Program-made: the position numbers and the translations under genes
Notes under the pieces: generated by a model
Database searches by the model: none
What the model saw: the letters and a program-made list of their open reading frames with translations, nothing else
Told to the model about the DNA's origin: nothing
Shown: positions 24,312 through 34,322 of the stretch, piece by piece
Layout of the letters: every line of letters begins with the position of its first letter
How positions within the stretch are numbered: position 1 is the first letter of the stretch
Source: Phenylobacterium sp.
GTDB lineage: Bacteria > Pseudomonadota > Alphaproteobacteria > Caulobacterales > Caulobacteraceae
Direction of reading: 5' to 3'
Assembly: GCF_004799515.1 (NCBI RefSeq)
Contig: NZ_SSMX01000054.1
Location: forward strand, 157,202-221,201
Length of the DNA: 64,000 nt

Positions 24312-25073
24312 ATGTCCGCCCTGGAACTGGAGTGCTACCCCACCGTCGAGCCCGGCGTCACGCCGCCGGAGATCGTCCCCGGCCGCCAGCCGCGCGACTG
24401 GATGGACGCCTTCCACGCCCGCCACGCCTACCGCTGCCTGCCGATGAACATGGCCAACACCTCGGGCTGGGAGATCCTCTGCCCCATGGCCTTCACCGCC
24501 GAATGGACCGGCGGGATCCACCAGGACGACATCAAGCTCACCACGGACACGCCGCACCCGCACTTCAACCGCTTCGCCCGCAGCCACTTCAGCCATGGCG
24601 TGGTGACCATGCACACCGGCTACATGTTCCGCACCCCGCCGGGCTGGTCGCTGATGGCCATGGGCGCGCCGAACCACGTGAAGGACGGCATCCAGCCCCT
24701 GGCCGGGGTTGTCGAGACCGACTGGCTGCCGTTCCCCTTCACCATGAACTGGCTGTTCACTCGGCCAGGGCGCGTGCGCTTTGAGAAGGGCGAGCCTTTC
24801 TGCTTCATCACCCTCATCCAGGACAAGTTCCTGCACGACATCCAGCCGGTCATCAAACGCCTGGATTCCAACCCCGAGCTCGCCCACCAGTACGGCGTCT
24901 GGGAGAAGCACCGCACCGAGTTCAACCAGCGGATCTTCCGCAACGATCCGGAGGCCACCAAGGAGGCCTGGCAGCGCTACTACTTCAAGGGCGAATACCC
25001 GGAAGAGGTGGCCCCGGCCCGCGAGGACCACGTCAACAAGCGCCGCTTGAAGGAGCCGAAATTCCGCCGCTGA
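24312..25073 (+). CDS. DUF6065 family protein
   Basis: A 253-residue soluble protein with the pattern RQPRDWMDAFHARHAYRCLP, MNMANTSGWEILCP and AEWTGGI seen in proteins annotated DUF6065. It has many aromatic residues and conserved His-containing segments (FSHGVVTMHTGY) but no catalytic motif I can name. Function unknown; some relatives lie near 2-oxoglutarate-enzyme genes, but nothing like that is here. The ATG at 24312 is favoured because the frame upstream runs into the terminator at 24196-24226. Confidence 0.7.
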   Translation: MSALELECYPTVEPGVTPPEIVPGRQPRDWMDAFHARHAYRCLPMNMANTSGWEILCPMAFTAEWTGGIHQDDIKLTTDTPHPHFNRFARSHFSHGVVTMHTGYMFRTPPGWSLMAMGAPNHVKDGIQPLAGVVETDWLPFPFTMNWLFTRPGRVRFEKGEPFCFITLIQDKFLHDIQPVIKRLDSNPELAHQYGVWEKHRTEFNQRIFRNDPEATKEAWQRYYFKGEYPEEVAPAREDHVNKRRLKEPKFRR

Positions 25074-25163
25074 GCCTGCGGCGCAAACGGCCATTGCAAA
25101 GGGCGGGGGCGTCTGCCATAAGCCGCCTCTCGATTTTTCGGGGCGGTTTCGGCCTCGAGGAGC

Positions 25164-25238
25164 GCGGGCGTAGCTCAGTGGTAGAGCACAACCTTGCCAA
25201 GGTTGGGGTCGAGAGTTCGAATCTCTTCGCCCGCTCCA
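25164..25238 (+). tRNA. tRNA-Gly (anticodon GCC), CCA encoded
   Basis: A full cloverleaf can be drawn: acceptor GCGGGCG/CGCCCGC, D-arm GCTC/GAGC, anticodon stem CAACC/GGTTG with loop TTGCCAA (anticodon GCC), T-arm GAGAG with loop TTCGAAT and CTCTT, discriminator T and an encoded CCA. It reads GGC and GGU codons. No integrase or attachment-site duplicate is seen next to it. Confidence 0.97.
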
Positions 25239-25351
25239 AATTTCCGCAGAACATCAGATAGATAATTTTGCCCCTCGGGGCAGGCTGGTCCGGCCGGCCG
25301 GCGCGAGTCCGCATGGCGCCGGACACGGCTGCTTCCCCGCTCCCGGAGCCC

Positions 25352-26506
25352 CTAAGCCATCGCTTCGCGAATGAGTTCCTGCATGTCGTTTTGAAGGGCC
25401 TTGTTGGGTGAGCGGTTCGTGAGAACGACGGCGCCGTTTCCCGTTGCGGGGTCGAACGCCATGAGGGTGTGGGACCCAGGGTCGCCGCCGCTTTTCCAGA
25501 CGACCTTGCCCTTTTCGCCGCCTTCCCAGGACAGGCCCTGAAAGTGGGTGTGGCCGTCAGCGTCGGGGAAAGGCTTAAGGTCTGCCATTTCGGCGACCGT
25601 GTCGGTCCGGAGCACCGTGGCGCCCTCCAGGCTCCCGCCCGCGGCGTGGGCCGCCAGGAACCGCGTGAGCGCTCGCGGGGAGGTTCGCAGCAGGCCGGCC
25701 GGCCAATCCGGATACCCAATCGGAGCCCGCGGCGTGAGCTTGCCGTTCTGGCCGACGTAGGGCGTCGCGCGCGGCGCGCCGCCGAGGTCCGCCAGGCTCC
25801 ACGCCGCCGGCGCCATGCGGAGCGGCCCGAAGATATTCCGGGCGCTCTGGCGCTTGAGCGAGCCGCCGCCTATGCGTTCCGCCAGATAGCCCGCAAGGGC
25901 GAAGGCGACGTTGCTGTAGCTCCATTGCTGGCCAGGACCGGCGTCGAGGTAGCTTTTCCCGGGCGAAAACCACCGCCCGCCCGGCGACAGATAGCCGGTC
26001 AGGAAATCGCGGAGCGGGATCTTTGGGTCGCCGTCCACGCCGAAGCCTTCATAACCCCCGTCTGAGATCGACGATGTGTGGGTCAGCACTTGGCGAAAGG
26101 TGATCGGGCCGGGGTGGCGGGGATTTTCGGCCGGGAAATCCAGGTGCGGGCCGACCGGATCGTCCAGCGCGAACAGCCGGCGGTCGCGAAGCTGCATCAG
26201 GGCCGTGCCCGTCACGACCTTGCTGATGGAGGAGATCAGGAAGGCGGTGTCCGGGGTCGCCGGCAGTCGCCGCCCGCGATCCGCGAACCCGAAGGCCGCC
26301 GCCGAAATCGGCTTTCCGCCGCGGATCTGTCCAAAGCCCAGGCCGGGTACGTCGCTAGCCGCCATGAGCGCGGCGATGCGGCGGGACAGAGCTTCCGGCA
26401 GGGGCTCAGCCGCGCCGGCCGGCCCCGCCAATACGGCCGAACCCAGGACCAGGCCGGACATGACCGAGCGCCGATCTGGCCGCAGCTTCGACCTCTGGTC
26501 CGGCAC
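25352..26506 (-). CDS. Exported serine beta-lactamase-like hydrolase
   Basis: A 384-residue protein of the class C beta-lactamase/esterase/DD-peptidase family. An N-terminal export signal contains twin Arg (RPDRRSVMSGLVLGSAVLAG), so Tat export is possible. The nucleophile motif is SISK (Ser93-Lys96), the second motif YSN (Tyr197-Asn199), and GGDPGSHT near the C-terminus sits where the third motif would be. The substrate may be a beta-lactam, a peptide or an ester; these cannot be told apart. It has a lower-quality codon pattern than nearby housekeeping genes. It is divergent from the second CTERM gene. Confidence 0.83.
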   Translation of the reverse strand: MPDQRSKLRPDRRSVMSGLVLGSAVLAGPAGAAEPLPEALSRRIAALMAASDVPGLGFGQIRGGKPISAAAFGFADRGRRLPATPDTAFLISSISKVVTGTALMQLRDRRLFALDDPVGPHLDFPAENPRHPGPITFRQVLTHTSSISDGGYEGFGVDGDPKIPLRDFLTGYLSPGGRWFSPGKSYLDAGPGQQWSYSNVAFALAGYLAERIGGGSLKRQSARNIFGPLRMAPAAWSLADLGGAPRATPYVGQNGKLTPRAPIGYPDWPAGLLRTSPRALTRFLAAHAAGGSLEGATVLRTDTVAEMADLKPFPDADGHTHFQGLSWEGGEKGKVVWKSGGDPGSHTLMAFDPATGNGAVVLTNRSPNKALQNDMQELIREAMA

Positions 26507-26818
26507 GGGAATCCTCCAAGCGGTGATCCGCGGGACGAACGGTAGTCGGAGTCACAGGACGTCCGCCAGGGGGCTTCCGAGAGCGTCCAAATCACCCCAG
26601 GGAAGGGATCAGGTTTCGTGATCGCCGACCCGTCCAGGGGCGGCCCGCCGGCGGTGCACTGGCCCGAGGCGCCGCCATCGCGAGCGCCGCCGACAACCGT
26701 ACAGCGTAAAAAATCTTCGCCTTGCAGGGGAATGCACTTCCCGTTTTGGATAACAAGGTATTAAGGCAAAGCTCGATTGTAGCCCGCTGGACCGGGCGCC
26801 GACCTCCTGGGGGGAAAA
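26507..26818. other. Divergent intergenic region, 312 bases, no gene seen
   Basis: The space between the hydrolase start and the second CTERM start holds no convincing gene. Its right half, about 26695-26780, is clearly richer in A and T than the rest of the window and contains a small inverted repeat GGGAA-TGCAC-TTCCC (26728-26742), so it probably carries the CTERM promoter and perhaps a regulator site. GGGGGGA lies four bases before the CTERM start codon. Confidence 0.45.
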
Positions 26819-27508
26819 ATGAAGATCAATCTGTTCGCCGCGGCCGCGGTTGCAAGCTTCGCTTGCGCCACGGCGGCGTCCGCCACCGAAGTCATCAACG
26901 TCAGCGCCGTGGTGGGGGATTCGACCCCGGCCGGCAGCCTCATGATCACGCAGTTCAATACCGACAGTCATGGCAACCTGATCATCGCGCCCGGGTATTC
27001 CTTCACCCAGGGTTCGGCGAACTCCTACATCACCAACTACCCGGGTTCGAGCAACAGCGCGCCCCCGCCGAATGACACCACCCCGTACGAGACCGTCCAA
27101 GGCGGCTCCACGGCGACCCTGGCCGACCTGCATGGCGCCCTGACGAGCTTCAGCTTCTACATGGGCTCGCCGGACACCTATAACGGCGTGGTCTTCACCA
27201 TCGTCGGCGTGAACGGCACCACCCAGACGCTGAGCGGCGAACAGATCTGGTGCTCGGCCGCGCAGATCTCGGCCTCGACCTGCCCCAACTCGGGCGACGG
27301 CAACCAAGGGGTTGGCTACACGGTCACCTATACCTTCGCGCCGGACGCGGTGAAGGCGATCGAGTTCACCTCGAGCAGCAACTCCTTCGAGTTCGACAAC
27401 CTCAGCGGCGTCTCCGTTCCGGAACCGGCGTCCTGGGCCCTGATGATCATGGGCTTCGGCGCCGCCGGCGCCATGGTCCGCTCGCGCCGCAAGGCCGTCG
27501 CGGCCTAG
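26819..27508 (+). CDS. Secreted PEPxxWA-CTERM protein, copy 2
   Basis: A 229-residue paralogue of the protein at 23481. Signal peptide MKINLFAAAAVASFACATAA; shared features are SLMITQFNTDSHG, the FSFYMGSPDTYNGVVF strand, a Gly/Asp loop NSGDGNQGVGYTVTYTF and SSSNSFEFDNLSG. The C-terminal signal is VPEPASWALMIMGFGAAG followed by RSRRK. It differs from copy 1 by an extra Cys pair in the loop near residues 143-157 (WCSAA and TCPNS). It is followed by its own terminator. Confidence 0.9.
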   Translation: MKINLFAAAAVASFACATAASATEVINVSAVVGDSTPAGSLMITQFNTDSHGNLIIAPGYSFTQGSANSYITNYPGSSNSAPPPNDTTPYETVQGGSTATLADLHGALTSFSFYMGSPDTYNGVVFTIVGVNGTTQTLSGEQIWCSAAQISASTCPNSGDGNQGVGYTVTYTFAPDAVKAIEFTSSSNSFEFDNLSGVSVPEPASWALMIMGFGAAGAMVRSRRKAVAA

Positions 27509-27546
27509 GGCCGACCTCCGGGCGACCGGTCCGGACGATCGAACAG

Positions 27547-27583
27547 AACCCTGGTCCGCGAACCCCGCGGACCAGGGTTTTTT
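27547..27583 (+). terminator. Intrinsic terminator after CTERM copy 2
   Basis: AACCCTGGTCCGCG and CGCGGACCAGGGTT form a perfect 14-base stem around a 5-base loop, running into a T6 tract, 39 bases after the CTERM stop. Confidence 0.93.
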
Positions 27584-27636
27584 CGTTCACGGGCCTGGGC
27601 TAGACCAGGGCGACGCCTGCCGCCCAAAGGACTCCC

Positions 27637-28203
27637 ATGACGCACGATCCCGCGCTCGAAGCCCACGAACACGCCGAGAACGCCGAACACGCGGCCCACG
27701 AGCACGACCCCTTCATCAGCCGGGTGTCGATCACCGTGGCGGTGCTGGCGGTGCTGGCGGCCACGGCGGGCAGCCTGGAGACCATCGAGGCGGGCGGCGC
27801 CATCACCAGCTCCAGCGAGGCGGTGCTGGCGCAGGACAAGGCCACCGACGCCTGGAACGAGTTCCAGGCCGACAGCCTGAAGAAGCATATCTATGGCATC
27901 GCCGCCGACGCGGGCGGCGCCAACGCGGCCAAGTACGCCGGCACGGCCAAGGAGCAGACCGGCAAGCAGGCCGAGGTCAAGAAGACCGCCCAGGACGACG
28001 AGGCCGACCGCGACAAGCTGTTGAGCGCGAGCCGCCACCACGAGCATCGCCACCACTGGCTGACCGCGGCGGCGACCCTGCTGGAGATCGGCATCGCCAT
28101 CTGCACCGTGGCGATCATCACCCGGCGGCGGACCTTCTGGCTGGGGTCCCTCGGCCTGGGCGCGGTCGGCCTGGTCCTCGCCGCGGCGGCCTACCTCACC
28201 TGA
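27637..28203 (+). CDS. DUF4337 family membrane protein
   Basis: A 188-residue protein with a His/Glu/Ala-rich head (HEHAENAEHAAHEHD), one membrane helix at about residues 29-52, a soluble Lys/Ala helical middle including DAWNEFQADSLKKHIYGIAA, and two more hydrophobic helices near the C-terminus (about 140-160 and 166-186). This layout and the SLKKH segment match DUF4337, whose function is unknown. The His-rich ends could bind metal, but that is only an inference. Confidence 0.82.
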   Translation: MTHDPALEAHEHAENAEHAAHEHDPFISRVSITVAVLAVLAATAGSLETIEAGGAITSSSEAVLAQDKATDAWNEFQADSLKKHIYGIAADAGGANAAKYAGTAKEQTGKQAEVKKTAQDDEADRDKLLSASRHHEHRHHWLTAAATLLEIGIAICTVAIITRRRTFWLGSLGLGAVGLVLAAAAYLT

Positions 28204-28207
28204 GCGC

Positions 28208-28615
28208 CTACATCCCGCCGGTGGCCAGGCTGTAGACGATGCGGCCCAGCGCTCCGAACAGCAGGACCGCGGTGGCCAGGGACTGGACGAGGAAACCCGC
28301 CGACCGCTTCTCGGCGGCGGCCATGTAGCCGGTGGCGTACATGATGCGCCCCACGATCCAGACAACGCCCAGGGCCGCGGCCACCAGCTCGTTCCAGTAG
28401 ATGGCGAACAGCCACAGGCTGACCAGGAAGATCGGCAGCCATTCCAGGGTGTTGTAGTGCGCCCGCACCGTCCGCTCGAGCAACGGGTCGCCGGTCATGG
28501 CCGGGGCGGCGATCCCCGTCTTGCGCCGGGCGGTGGCGGTCTGGAAGCTGATCCAGAAATAGACCAGCAGCGCGAGCAGGCTGACCAGGGCGGTCCAGCG
28601 GTGCGCCATCATCAT
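28208..28615 (-). CDS. MAPEG family membrane protein
   Basis: A 135-residue protein with four hydrophobic segments and the MAPEG signature region ERTVRAHYNTLEWLPIFLVS followed by GRIMYATGYM. The family includes glutathione transferases and leukotriene synthase in eukaryotes; bacterial members are mostly uncharacterised. Three ATG codons stand in a row at the start, and any of them could be used. It is convergent with DUF4337, 4 bases apart. Confidence 0.87.
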   Translation of the reverse strand: MMMAHRWTALVSLLALLVYFWISFQTATARRKTGIAAPAMTGDPLLERTVRAHYNTLEWLPIFLVSLWLFAIYWNELVAAALGVVWIVGRIMYATGYMAAAEKRSAGFLVQSLATAVLLFGALGRIVYSLATGGM

Positions 28616-28744
28616 GTGGTTTCCCCCGAAGTTGGCGAATGCAGCTTCGCCTTGGGCTCAAGCTTGGCATGTAACGGGGTTCGCCGGGAACCGGGTATGC
28701 GCCTGACGGTGTTATGCCAGCAGCAACGGAGGGAGATCGAGGCG

Positions 28745-28947
28745 ATGGAGGTCGAATCCACCGCGATCCGCGAGATCGACTACGACGCGCGGCGCGACAA
28801 GCTCTTGGTGCGCTTCGCCAGCGGCGAGCGCTACGTCTATGTGGGCGTCCCCGGCGAGGTCTGCCGCTCGTTCCTGGACGCGGAATCCAAGGGCCGCTTC
28901 TTCCAGAACCAGATCCGCGACCGCTATCCGTTCAACCGCCTGGACGC

Positions 28948-28951
<4 letters not shown>
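28745..28951 (+). CDS. KTSC domain protein (68 residues)
   Basis: A compact KTSC-domain protein: ESTAIREIDYDARRDKLLVR, then FASGERYVYVGVP and KGRFFQNQIRDRYPF. The domain occurs alone or fused to tRNA synthetase-like and other proteins and its role is unknown; here the Ser of the name motif is kept within ESTAI. ATG 28745 is chosen, with GGGAG upstream; ATG 28697 would add 16 residues. Its stop codon TAG shares the palindrome CTAG (28948-28951) with the argG stop on the other strand. Confidence 0.83.
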
Positions 28952-30180
<1,229 letters not shown>

Positions 30181-30243
30181 GGCGGCGAAGTTCCTAGTCG
30201 GTAGGGGAGAGTCCGCGCGTTCAAGCGCGAACGTGCGACAGGT

Positions 30244-30609
30244 TCAAGACTTAAGCGCGCCCTCGGCCTCAAGCTGGGCCATGGCCGCCTTCAGCCAGCG
30301 CAGGTGGGCGAGCGCGAACAGCGCCGCCAGGGTGGCGCGCACACCGAACAGGATCAGCGCCTCGTCGGCATCCATCGCCAGGTTCCGGACGCCGGCGACC
30401 AGGAACAGGCTGACCGCAAAGGCGACGGCCGGCGGGGCGGCGAGCGCCACGTCGCGCATGGCCCGGAACGCGGGCGAGCCATCGCGGCGGAGGACCATCG
30501 GCACGCGCGTGTCGGCGTCCATCCGCTTCCAAGCCTCCCGCGAGGCGGCGGCCATGATCGCGAGCGCCACGATCCACAGGGCGTCGCCGACATAGATCAG
30601 CAGCGTCAT
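30244..30609 (-). CDS. Small multi-span membrane protein downstream of kup
   Basis: A 121-residue protein with three hydrophobic segments (about residues 4-21, 55-73 and 84-103) and a basic loop between the first two (REAWKRMDADTRVPMVLRR). I do not recognise a family. It begins 3 bases after the kup stop, so it is very likely translated from the kup message and could be an accessory protein of potassium uptake; that is inference from position only. Confidence 0.65.
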   Translation of the reverse strand: MTLLIYVGDALWIVALAIMAAASREAWKRMDADTRVPMVLRRDGSPAFRAMRDVALAAPPAVAFAVSLFLVAGVRNLAMDADEALILFGVRATLAALFALAHLRWLKAAMAQLEAEGALKS

Positions 30610-30612
30610 GGG

Positions 30613-32532
30613 CTAGACAGTGACCTGCGCGCCCAGCTCCACAACCCGGCCGGGCGGGATCTTGTAGAAGTCGGTGGGGTTCGCCGCGTTCTTCATCAGG
30701 AAGATGAACAGCCGGTCCTGCCAAAGCGGCATGCCGGACTGCGCCGACGGCACCACCGAGCGCCTGCCCAGGAAGAAGCTGGTGGCCATGATGTCGAACT
30801 TCAGGCCCAGGCGGCGGCACAGCCCCAGCGCCTTGGGCAGGTTCGGGCTCTCCATGAAGCCGTAGGAGACGAAGATCTTCTTGAAGTCGTCGTTGACCGG
30901 CTCGATGCGGATGCGGTTGTCGTCGCCGACCCGCGGCGTCTCGGCGGTCTCGATGGTCAGGACGATGTTCTTCTCGTGCAGCACCTTGTTGTGCTTCAGG
31001 TTGTGCATCAGGGCGACCGGCGCGGTCTCCGGGTCGCTGGTCAGGAAGATCGCCGTGCCGGGCACCCTGAGGGTGGCGCGGCTCCGCAGGATTTCCGACA
31101 GGTCGAGCAGGGGCACGCTGTCGCGGCGGGTCTTGTCGGTGAGGATCTGCGCGCCTCGGGTCCAGGTCCACATGATCAGCACCAGGGCCGCGCCGAACGA
31201 CAGCGGGAACCAGCCGCCGTCCAGCACCTTGACCAGGTTGGCGCCCAGGAAGCTCAGGTCGATGAACAGCAGCGGCGCCACGAAGGCGAGCGTGCCCGCC
31301 AGGCTCCACTTCCAGAACCGCCGCGCGACGATGAACTCGAGCAGCACGGTGATCACCATGGTGCCGGTGACCGCGATCCCATAGGCCGAGGCCATGTTGT
31401 CGGAGGTCTGGAACAGCACCAGCAGCACCAGGACGCCGATCATCAGCATGCGGTTGACCGAGGGCACGAAGATCTGGCCCGCCACCGTCTCGCTGGTGCG
31501 GCGGATGTCGATGCGCGGCAGGAGGCCCAGCTGCACGGCCTGCTGGGTCATGGAATAGGCCCCGGTGATCACCGCCTGGCTGGCGATGACCGTGGCCACG
31601 ATGGTCAGGATCAGCACCGGCCAGTAGGCCACGTGCGGGATGATGGCGAAGAACGGGTCCTTGGCCGCCTCGGGGTGGGCCAGCACCATGGCGCCCTGGC
31701 CGAAATACTGCAGCGTCAGGCACGGCAGGGCCAGCACCAGCCAGGCCAGGCGGATCGGCGTGCGGCCGAAGTGGCCCATGTCGGCGTAGAGCGCCTCGGC
31801 GCCCGTGACCGCCAGGAAGACGCTGCCCAGGATCACGAAGCCCAGAAGGCCGTTGGCCGCCAGCATATGCAGCCCATAGTAGGGGTTCAGCGCCATCAGC
31901 ACCCGTGGCGCCTCGACGATGTGATAGACGCCCAGGCCGCCCAGCACGAGGAACCAGACCACCATGACCGGGCCGAAGAACCGCCCGACGTTGGCGGTGC
32001 CGCGCGATTGGACCAGGAACAGGCCTACCAGGATCGCCGCCGCCGAAACCAGGATGACGGGCAGGGTGAAGAGGTGGCCGACGCTCGGCGCGTTCTTCAG
32101 GAGCTCCACGGCGGAAAGCACCGAGACGGCGGGGGTGATCAGGCCGTCGCCATAGAACAGGGCTGCGCCGCAGACGCCCAGCATGAAGATGGTCGTCGAG
32201 CGGTGGCCCAGCGCGCGCTGCGCCAGGGCCATCAGCGCCAGGGTGCCGCCCTCGCCCTTGTTGTCGGCGCGCATGACGAAGATGACGTACTTGATCGTCA
32301 CCACGATGATCAGCGCCCAGAAGATCAGGGAGACGACGCCCATCACCGCGCTGTCGCTCGGGCCATGGCGGCTGTGGCTCAGCGCTTCACGCATGGAATA
32401 GAGCGGGCTGGTGCCGATGTCGCCGAAGACGACGCCGACGGACCCCACCGCAAGGGCCAGCAGGCCCTGTTTCCGGGAGTGATGCGACTCCTCGGGCGCC
32501 TCAGCAGGGGCGCCGCCGGCCGTATCCGCCAT
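30613..32532 (-). CDS. kup: Low-affinity potassium uptake protein Kup
   Basis: A 639-residue KUP/HAK/KT K+:H+ symporter with about twelve membrane helices and a C-terminal cytoplasmic domain. The N-terminal signature GVVFGDIGTSPLYSMREAL is exact for the family, followed by VIFVMRADNKGEGGTLALMA and YGDGLITPAVSVLSAVE. The ATG at 32530-32532 follows GGAGAG at good spacing; longer in-frame starts add only low-complexity residues. Some genomes carry several kup copies; this may be one of them. Confidence 0.95.
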   Translation of the reverse strand: MADTAGGAPAEAPEESHHSRKQGLLALAVGSVGVVFGDIGTSPLYSMREALSHSRHGPSDSAVMGVVSLIFWALIIVVTIKYVIFVMRADNKGEGGTLALMALAQRALGHRSTTIFMLGVCGAALFYGDGLITPAVSVLSAVELLKNAPSVGHLFTLPVILVSAAAILVGLFLVQSRGTANVGRFFGPVMVVWFLVLGGLGVYHIVEAPRVLMALNPYYGLHMLAANGLLGFVILGSVFLAVTGAEALYADMGHFGRTPIRLAWLVLALPCLTLQYFGQGAMVLAHPEAAKDPFFAIIPHVAYWPVLILTIVATVIASQAVITGAYSMTQQAVQLGLLPRIDIRRTSETVAGQIFVPSVNRMLMIGVLVLLVLFQTSDNMASAYGIAVTGTMVITVLLEFIVARRFWKWSLAGTLAFVAPLLFIDLSFLGANLVKVLDGGWFPLSFGAALVLIMWTWTRGAQILTDKTRRDSVPLLDLSEILRSRATLRVPGTAIFLTSDPETAPVALMHNLKHNKVLHEKNIVLTIETAETPRVGDDNRIRIEPVNDDFKKIFVSYGFMESPNLPKALGLCRRLGLKFDIMATSFFLGRRSVVPSAQSGMPLWQDRLFIFLMKNAANPTDFYKIPPGRVVELGAQVTV

Positions 32533-32720
32533 CCAATCTCTCCGGGAGCGTGACCAGGCTCCCTTGGGCGGCCCGATGCCGTCTCGCGGCGGGCGCGATA
32601 CACCCAATCCGGACCCCGTTCAATGCGGCGCAACCTGCGGGGCGCCGCAAAGGCGCCGCTTTTCCTTGAATGACCGCCCGCGGGCCCTAGTTTCCCCTCT
32701 CAGGTGAGCGGGAGACGGGG

Positions 32721-33521
32721 ATGGATCGCAGACTGGCGCTGGTGACCGGCGCCTCGGCCGGGATCGGCGCGGCCTTCGCGCGCATCCTGGCCAGCCACGG
32801 CTACGACCTGGCGCTGACCGCGCGGCGCGCCGATCGTCTGGAGCGCCTGGCCGAGGAGATCTCCCTGCGCTACGGCGTCGAGGCCCTGACCGTGGCGGTC
32901 GATCTGGCCGAGCCGGAGGCGCCGGGGCAGGTGCTGGACTTCCTGACCGCCCATGGCCGAACGGTGGACGCCCTGATCAACAACGCCGGCTACGGCCTGC
33001 CGGGCGCCTATGCCGACACCCGCTGGGAGGACCAGCGCGCGGTGATCCAGGTGATGGTGACCGCGCCGTCGGAGCTGGCCCACCGCGTGCTGCCCGGCAT
33101 GGTCCACCGCCGGTTCGGGCGGATCGTCAACGTCGCCTCCCTGGCGGGCCTCGTCCCGGGCGCGGCGGGCCACACCCTCTACGGCGCGGTGAAGGCCTTC
33201 ATGGTCCGCTTCTCCCAGAGCCTGCACCTGGAGACCGAGGCCCAGGGCGTGCATGTCAGCGCGCTCTGCCCGGGCTTCACCTATTCGGAGTTCCACGACG
33301 TGGCGGGCGTGCGGGCCCAGATCACCCAGTCGACGCCGCCGTGGCTCTGGCTGGGCGCCGACGAGGTGGCCGCCGCCGGCTACGAGGCGGTGGAGGCCAA
33401 CCGGCCGATCTGCGTGCCCGGCGCGCCCAACAAGGCGATCGCCGCGCTCACCAAGCTGATCCCTGACGACTGGGCCATGGCGCTGATGGCCTCGCAGAGC
33501 TCGCGGTTCCGGAAGCTGTAG
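32721..33521 (+). CDS. Short-chain dehydrogenase/reductase (SDR)
   Basis: A 266-residue classical SDR. It has the cofactor motif TGASAGIGAAFARILASHG, NNAG in ALINNAGYGLPG, the Ser in VNVASLAGLV and the Tyr-x3-Lys site in LYGAVKAFMVRFSQSL. An Arg after the first strand (TARRADRL) suggests NADPH preference. The C-terminal part (PPWLWLGADEVAAAGYEAVE) is like the DltE/YqjQ group. Substrate unknown. It is convergent with MarC. Confidence 0.85.
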   Translation: MDRRLALVTGASAGIGAAFARILASHGYDLALTARRADRLERLAEEISLRYGVEALTVAVDLAEPEAPGQVLDFLTAHGRTVDALINNAGYGLPGAYADTRWEDQRAVIQVMVTAPSELAHRVLPGMVHRRFGRIVNVASLAGLVPGAAGHTLYGAVKAFMVRFSQSLHLETEAQGVHVSALCPGFTYSEFHDVAGVRAQITQSTPPWLWLGADEVAAAGYEAVEANRPICVPGAPNKAIAALTKLIPDDWAMALMASQSSRFRKL

Positions 33522-33526
33522 GCGCC

Positions 33527-33552
33527 TGGATCCCCACCTGGGCGGGGATGAC
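33527..33552. repeat. Single-arm repeat fragment
   Basis: GGATCCCCACCTGGGCGGGG followed by ATGACC makes a short hairpin that matches one arm of the 20151-20273 element in layout (GGATCCCCGG...CCGGGGATGAC). It may serve as a terminator between the two convergent genes. Confidence 0.4.
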
Positions 33553-33563
33553 CGGCTGCGTGG

Positions 33564-34250
33564 TCACTTCGCGTAGGGCATGGCGGCCTCGGGGCGGATC
33601 AGGCCGTTGGTCGAATCTGCGATCCCCGCCAGCAGGAACTGCACCGCCATGGCGCAGAGGATCAGGCCCAGCACGCGCACGATGATCGACAGGCCGATCT
33701 TGCCGAACAGGCGGCTGATCAGCGGCGTGGCCAGGAACGACAGCAGGGTCGCGATGGAGACCGCCAGCATGGCCCCGATGCCCAGCGCCGTGCCCGGCAG
33801 GCCGAACTCCTTGGCCTGGCTGGCGTAGATGATCACCGTGGAGATCGCGCCGGGACCGATCAGGAGCGGCATGGCGAAAGGCACGATCAGCCGCTCGATA
33901 TGGCGGCGGACATAGGTGCGGTCATCGCCCTCGGCCGCCTCCGCAGCCTGGGCGAAGCTGGCGGTGAAGTCGTCGTTGACCATCTTCAGGCCGAGCACGA
34001 ACAGGATCACCCCGCCGGCGATGCGGAAGGCCGGCATGGAGATGCCGAAGAAGGCCAGGAGCGCCAGGCCCGAGAAGTAGAAGAAGGTCAGGAAGCCCAT
34101 CACGAACAGCGAGATCACCAACGCGACCTGCATGCGTTCGCGGCCGCTGGCGCCCGGAGTCGAGGCCAGGAACACCGGAACGTTGCCGATGGGGTCGAGG
34201 AGCGCGAACAGCGCCACGAAGAAGTTGACCGCGAAGTCCCAATGGATCAT
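33564..34250 (-). CDS. MarC family integral membrane protein
   Basis: A 228-residue protein with six hydrophobic segments. The family signature LFALLDPIGNVPVFLA lies near the N-terminus and RLIVPFAMPLLIGPGAISTV in the middle repeats it. MarC proteins were once linked to multiple antibiotic resistance, but that role is not supported and their transport substrate is unknown. Between the halves is a charged loop (AQAAEAAEGDDRTYVRRHIE). Divergent from pyrF. Confidence 0.9.
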   Translation of the reverse strand: MIHWDFAVNFFVALFALLDPIGNVPVFLASTPGASGRERMQVALVISLFVMGFLTFFYFSGLALLAFFGISMPAFRIAGGVILFVLGLKMVNDDFTASFAQAAEAAEGDDRTYVRRHIERLIVPFAMPLLIGPGAISTVIIYASQAKEFGLPGTALGIGAMLAVSIATLLSFLATPLISRLFGKIGLSIIVRVLGLILCAMAVQFLLAGIADSTNGLIRPEAAMPYAK

Positions 34251-34322
34251 GCCAGCGTCTTAGCCCAATTCGCCGCGCCCGCCGAACCCTCGGCTCGCGC
34301 CCTCTTGCCCGGAGCCTTCGCC

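Noticed and set aside
25100..26600. Possible integrated element next to tRNA-Gly
   Set aside because: There is no integrase, no repeated 3' end of the tRNA within the window and no sharp composition change apart from one AT-richer promoter region.
30304..32553. A 749-codon open frame on the + strand opposite kup
   Set aside because: It is antisense to the well-supported kup gene, has a Gln/His/Arg/Asp-rich shadow composition typical of GC-rich reverse frames, and no protein family or ribosome site fits.
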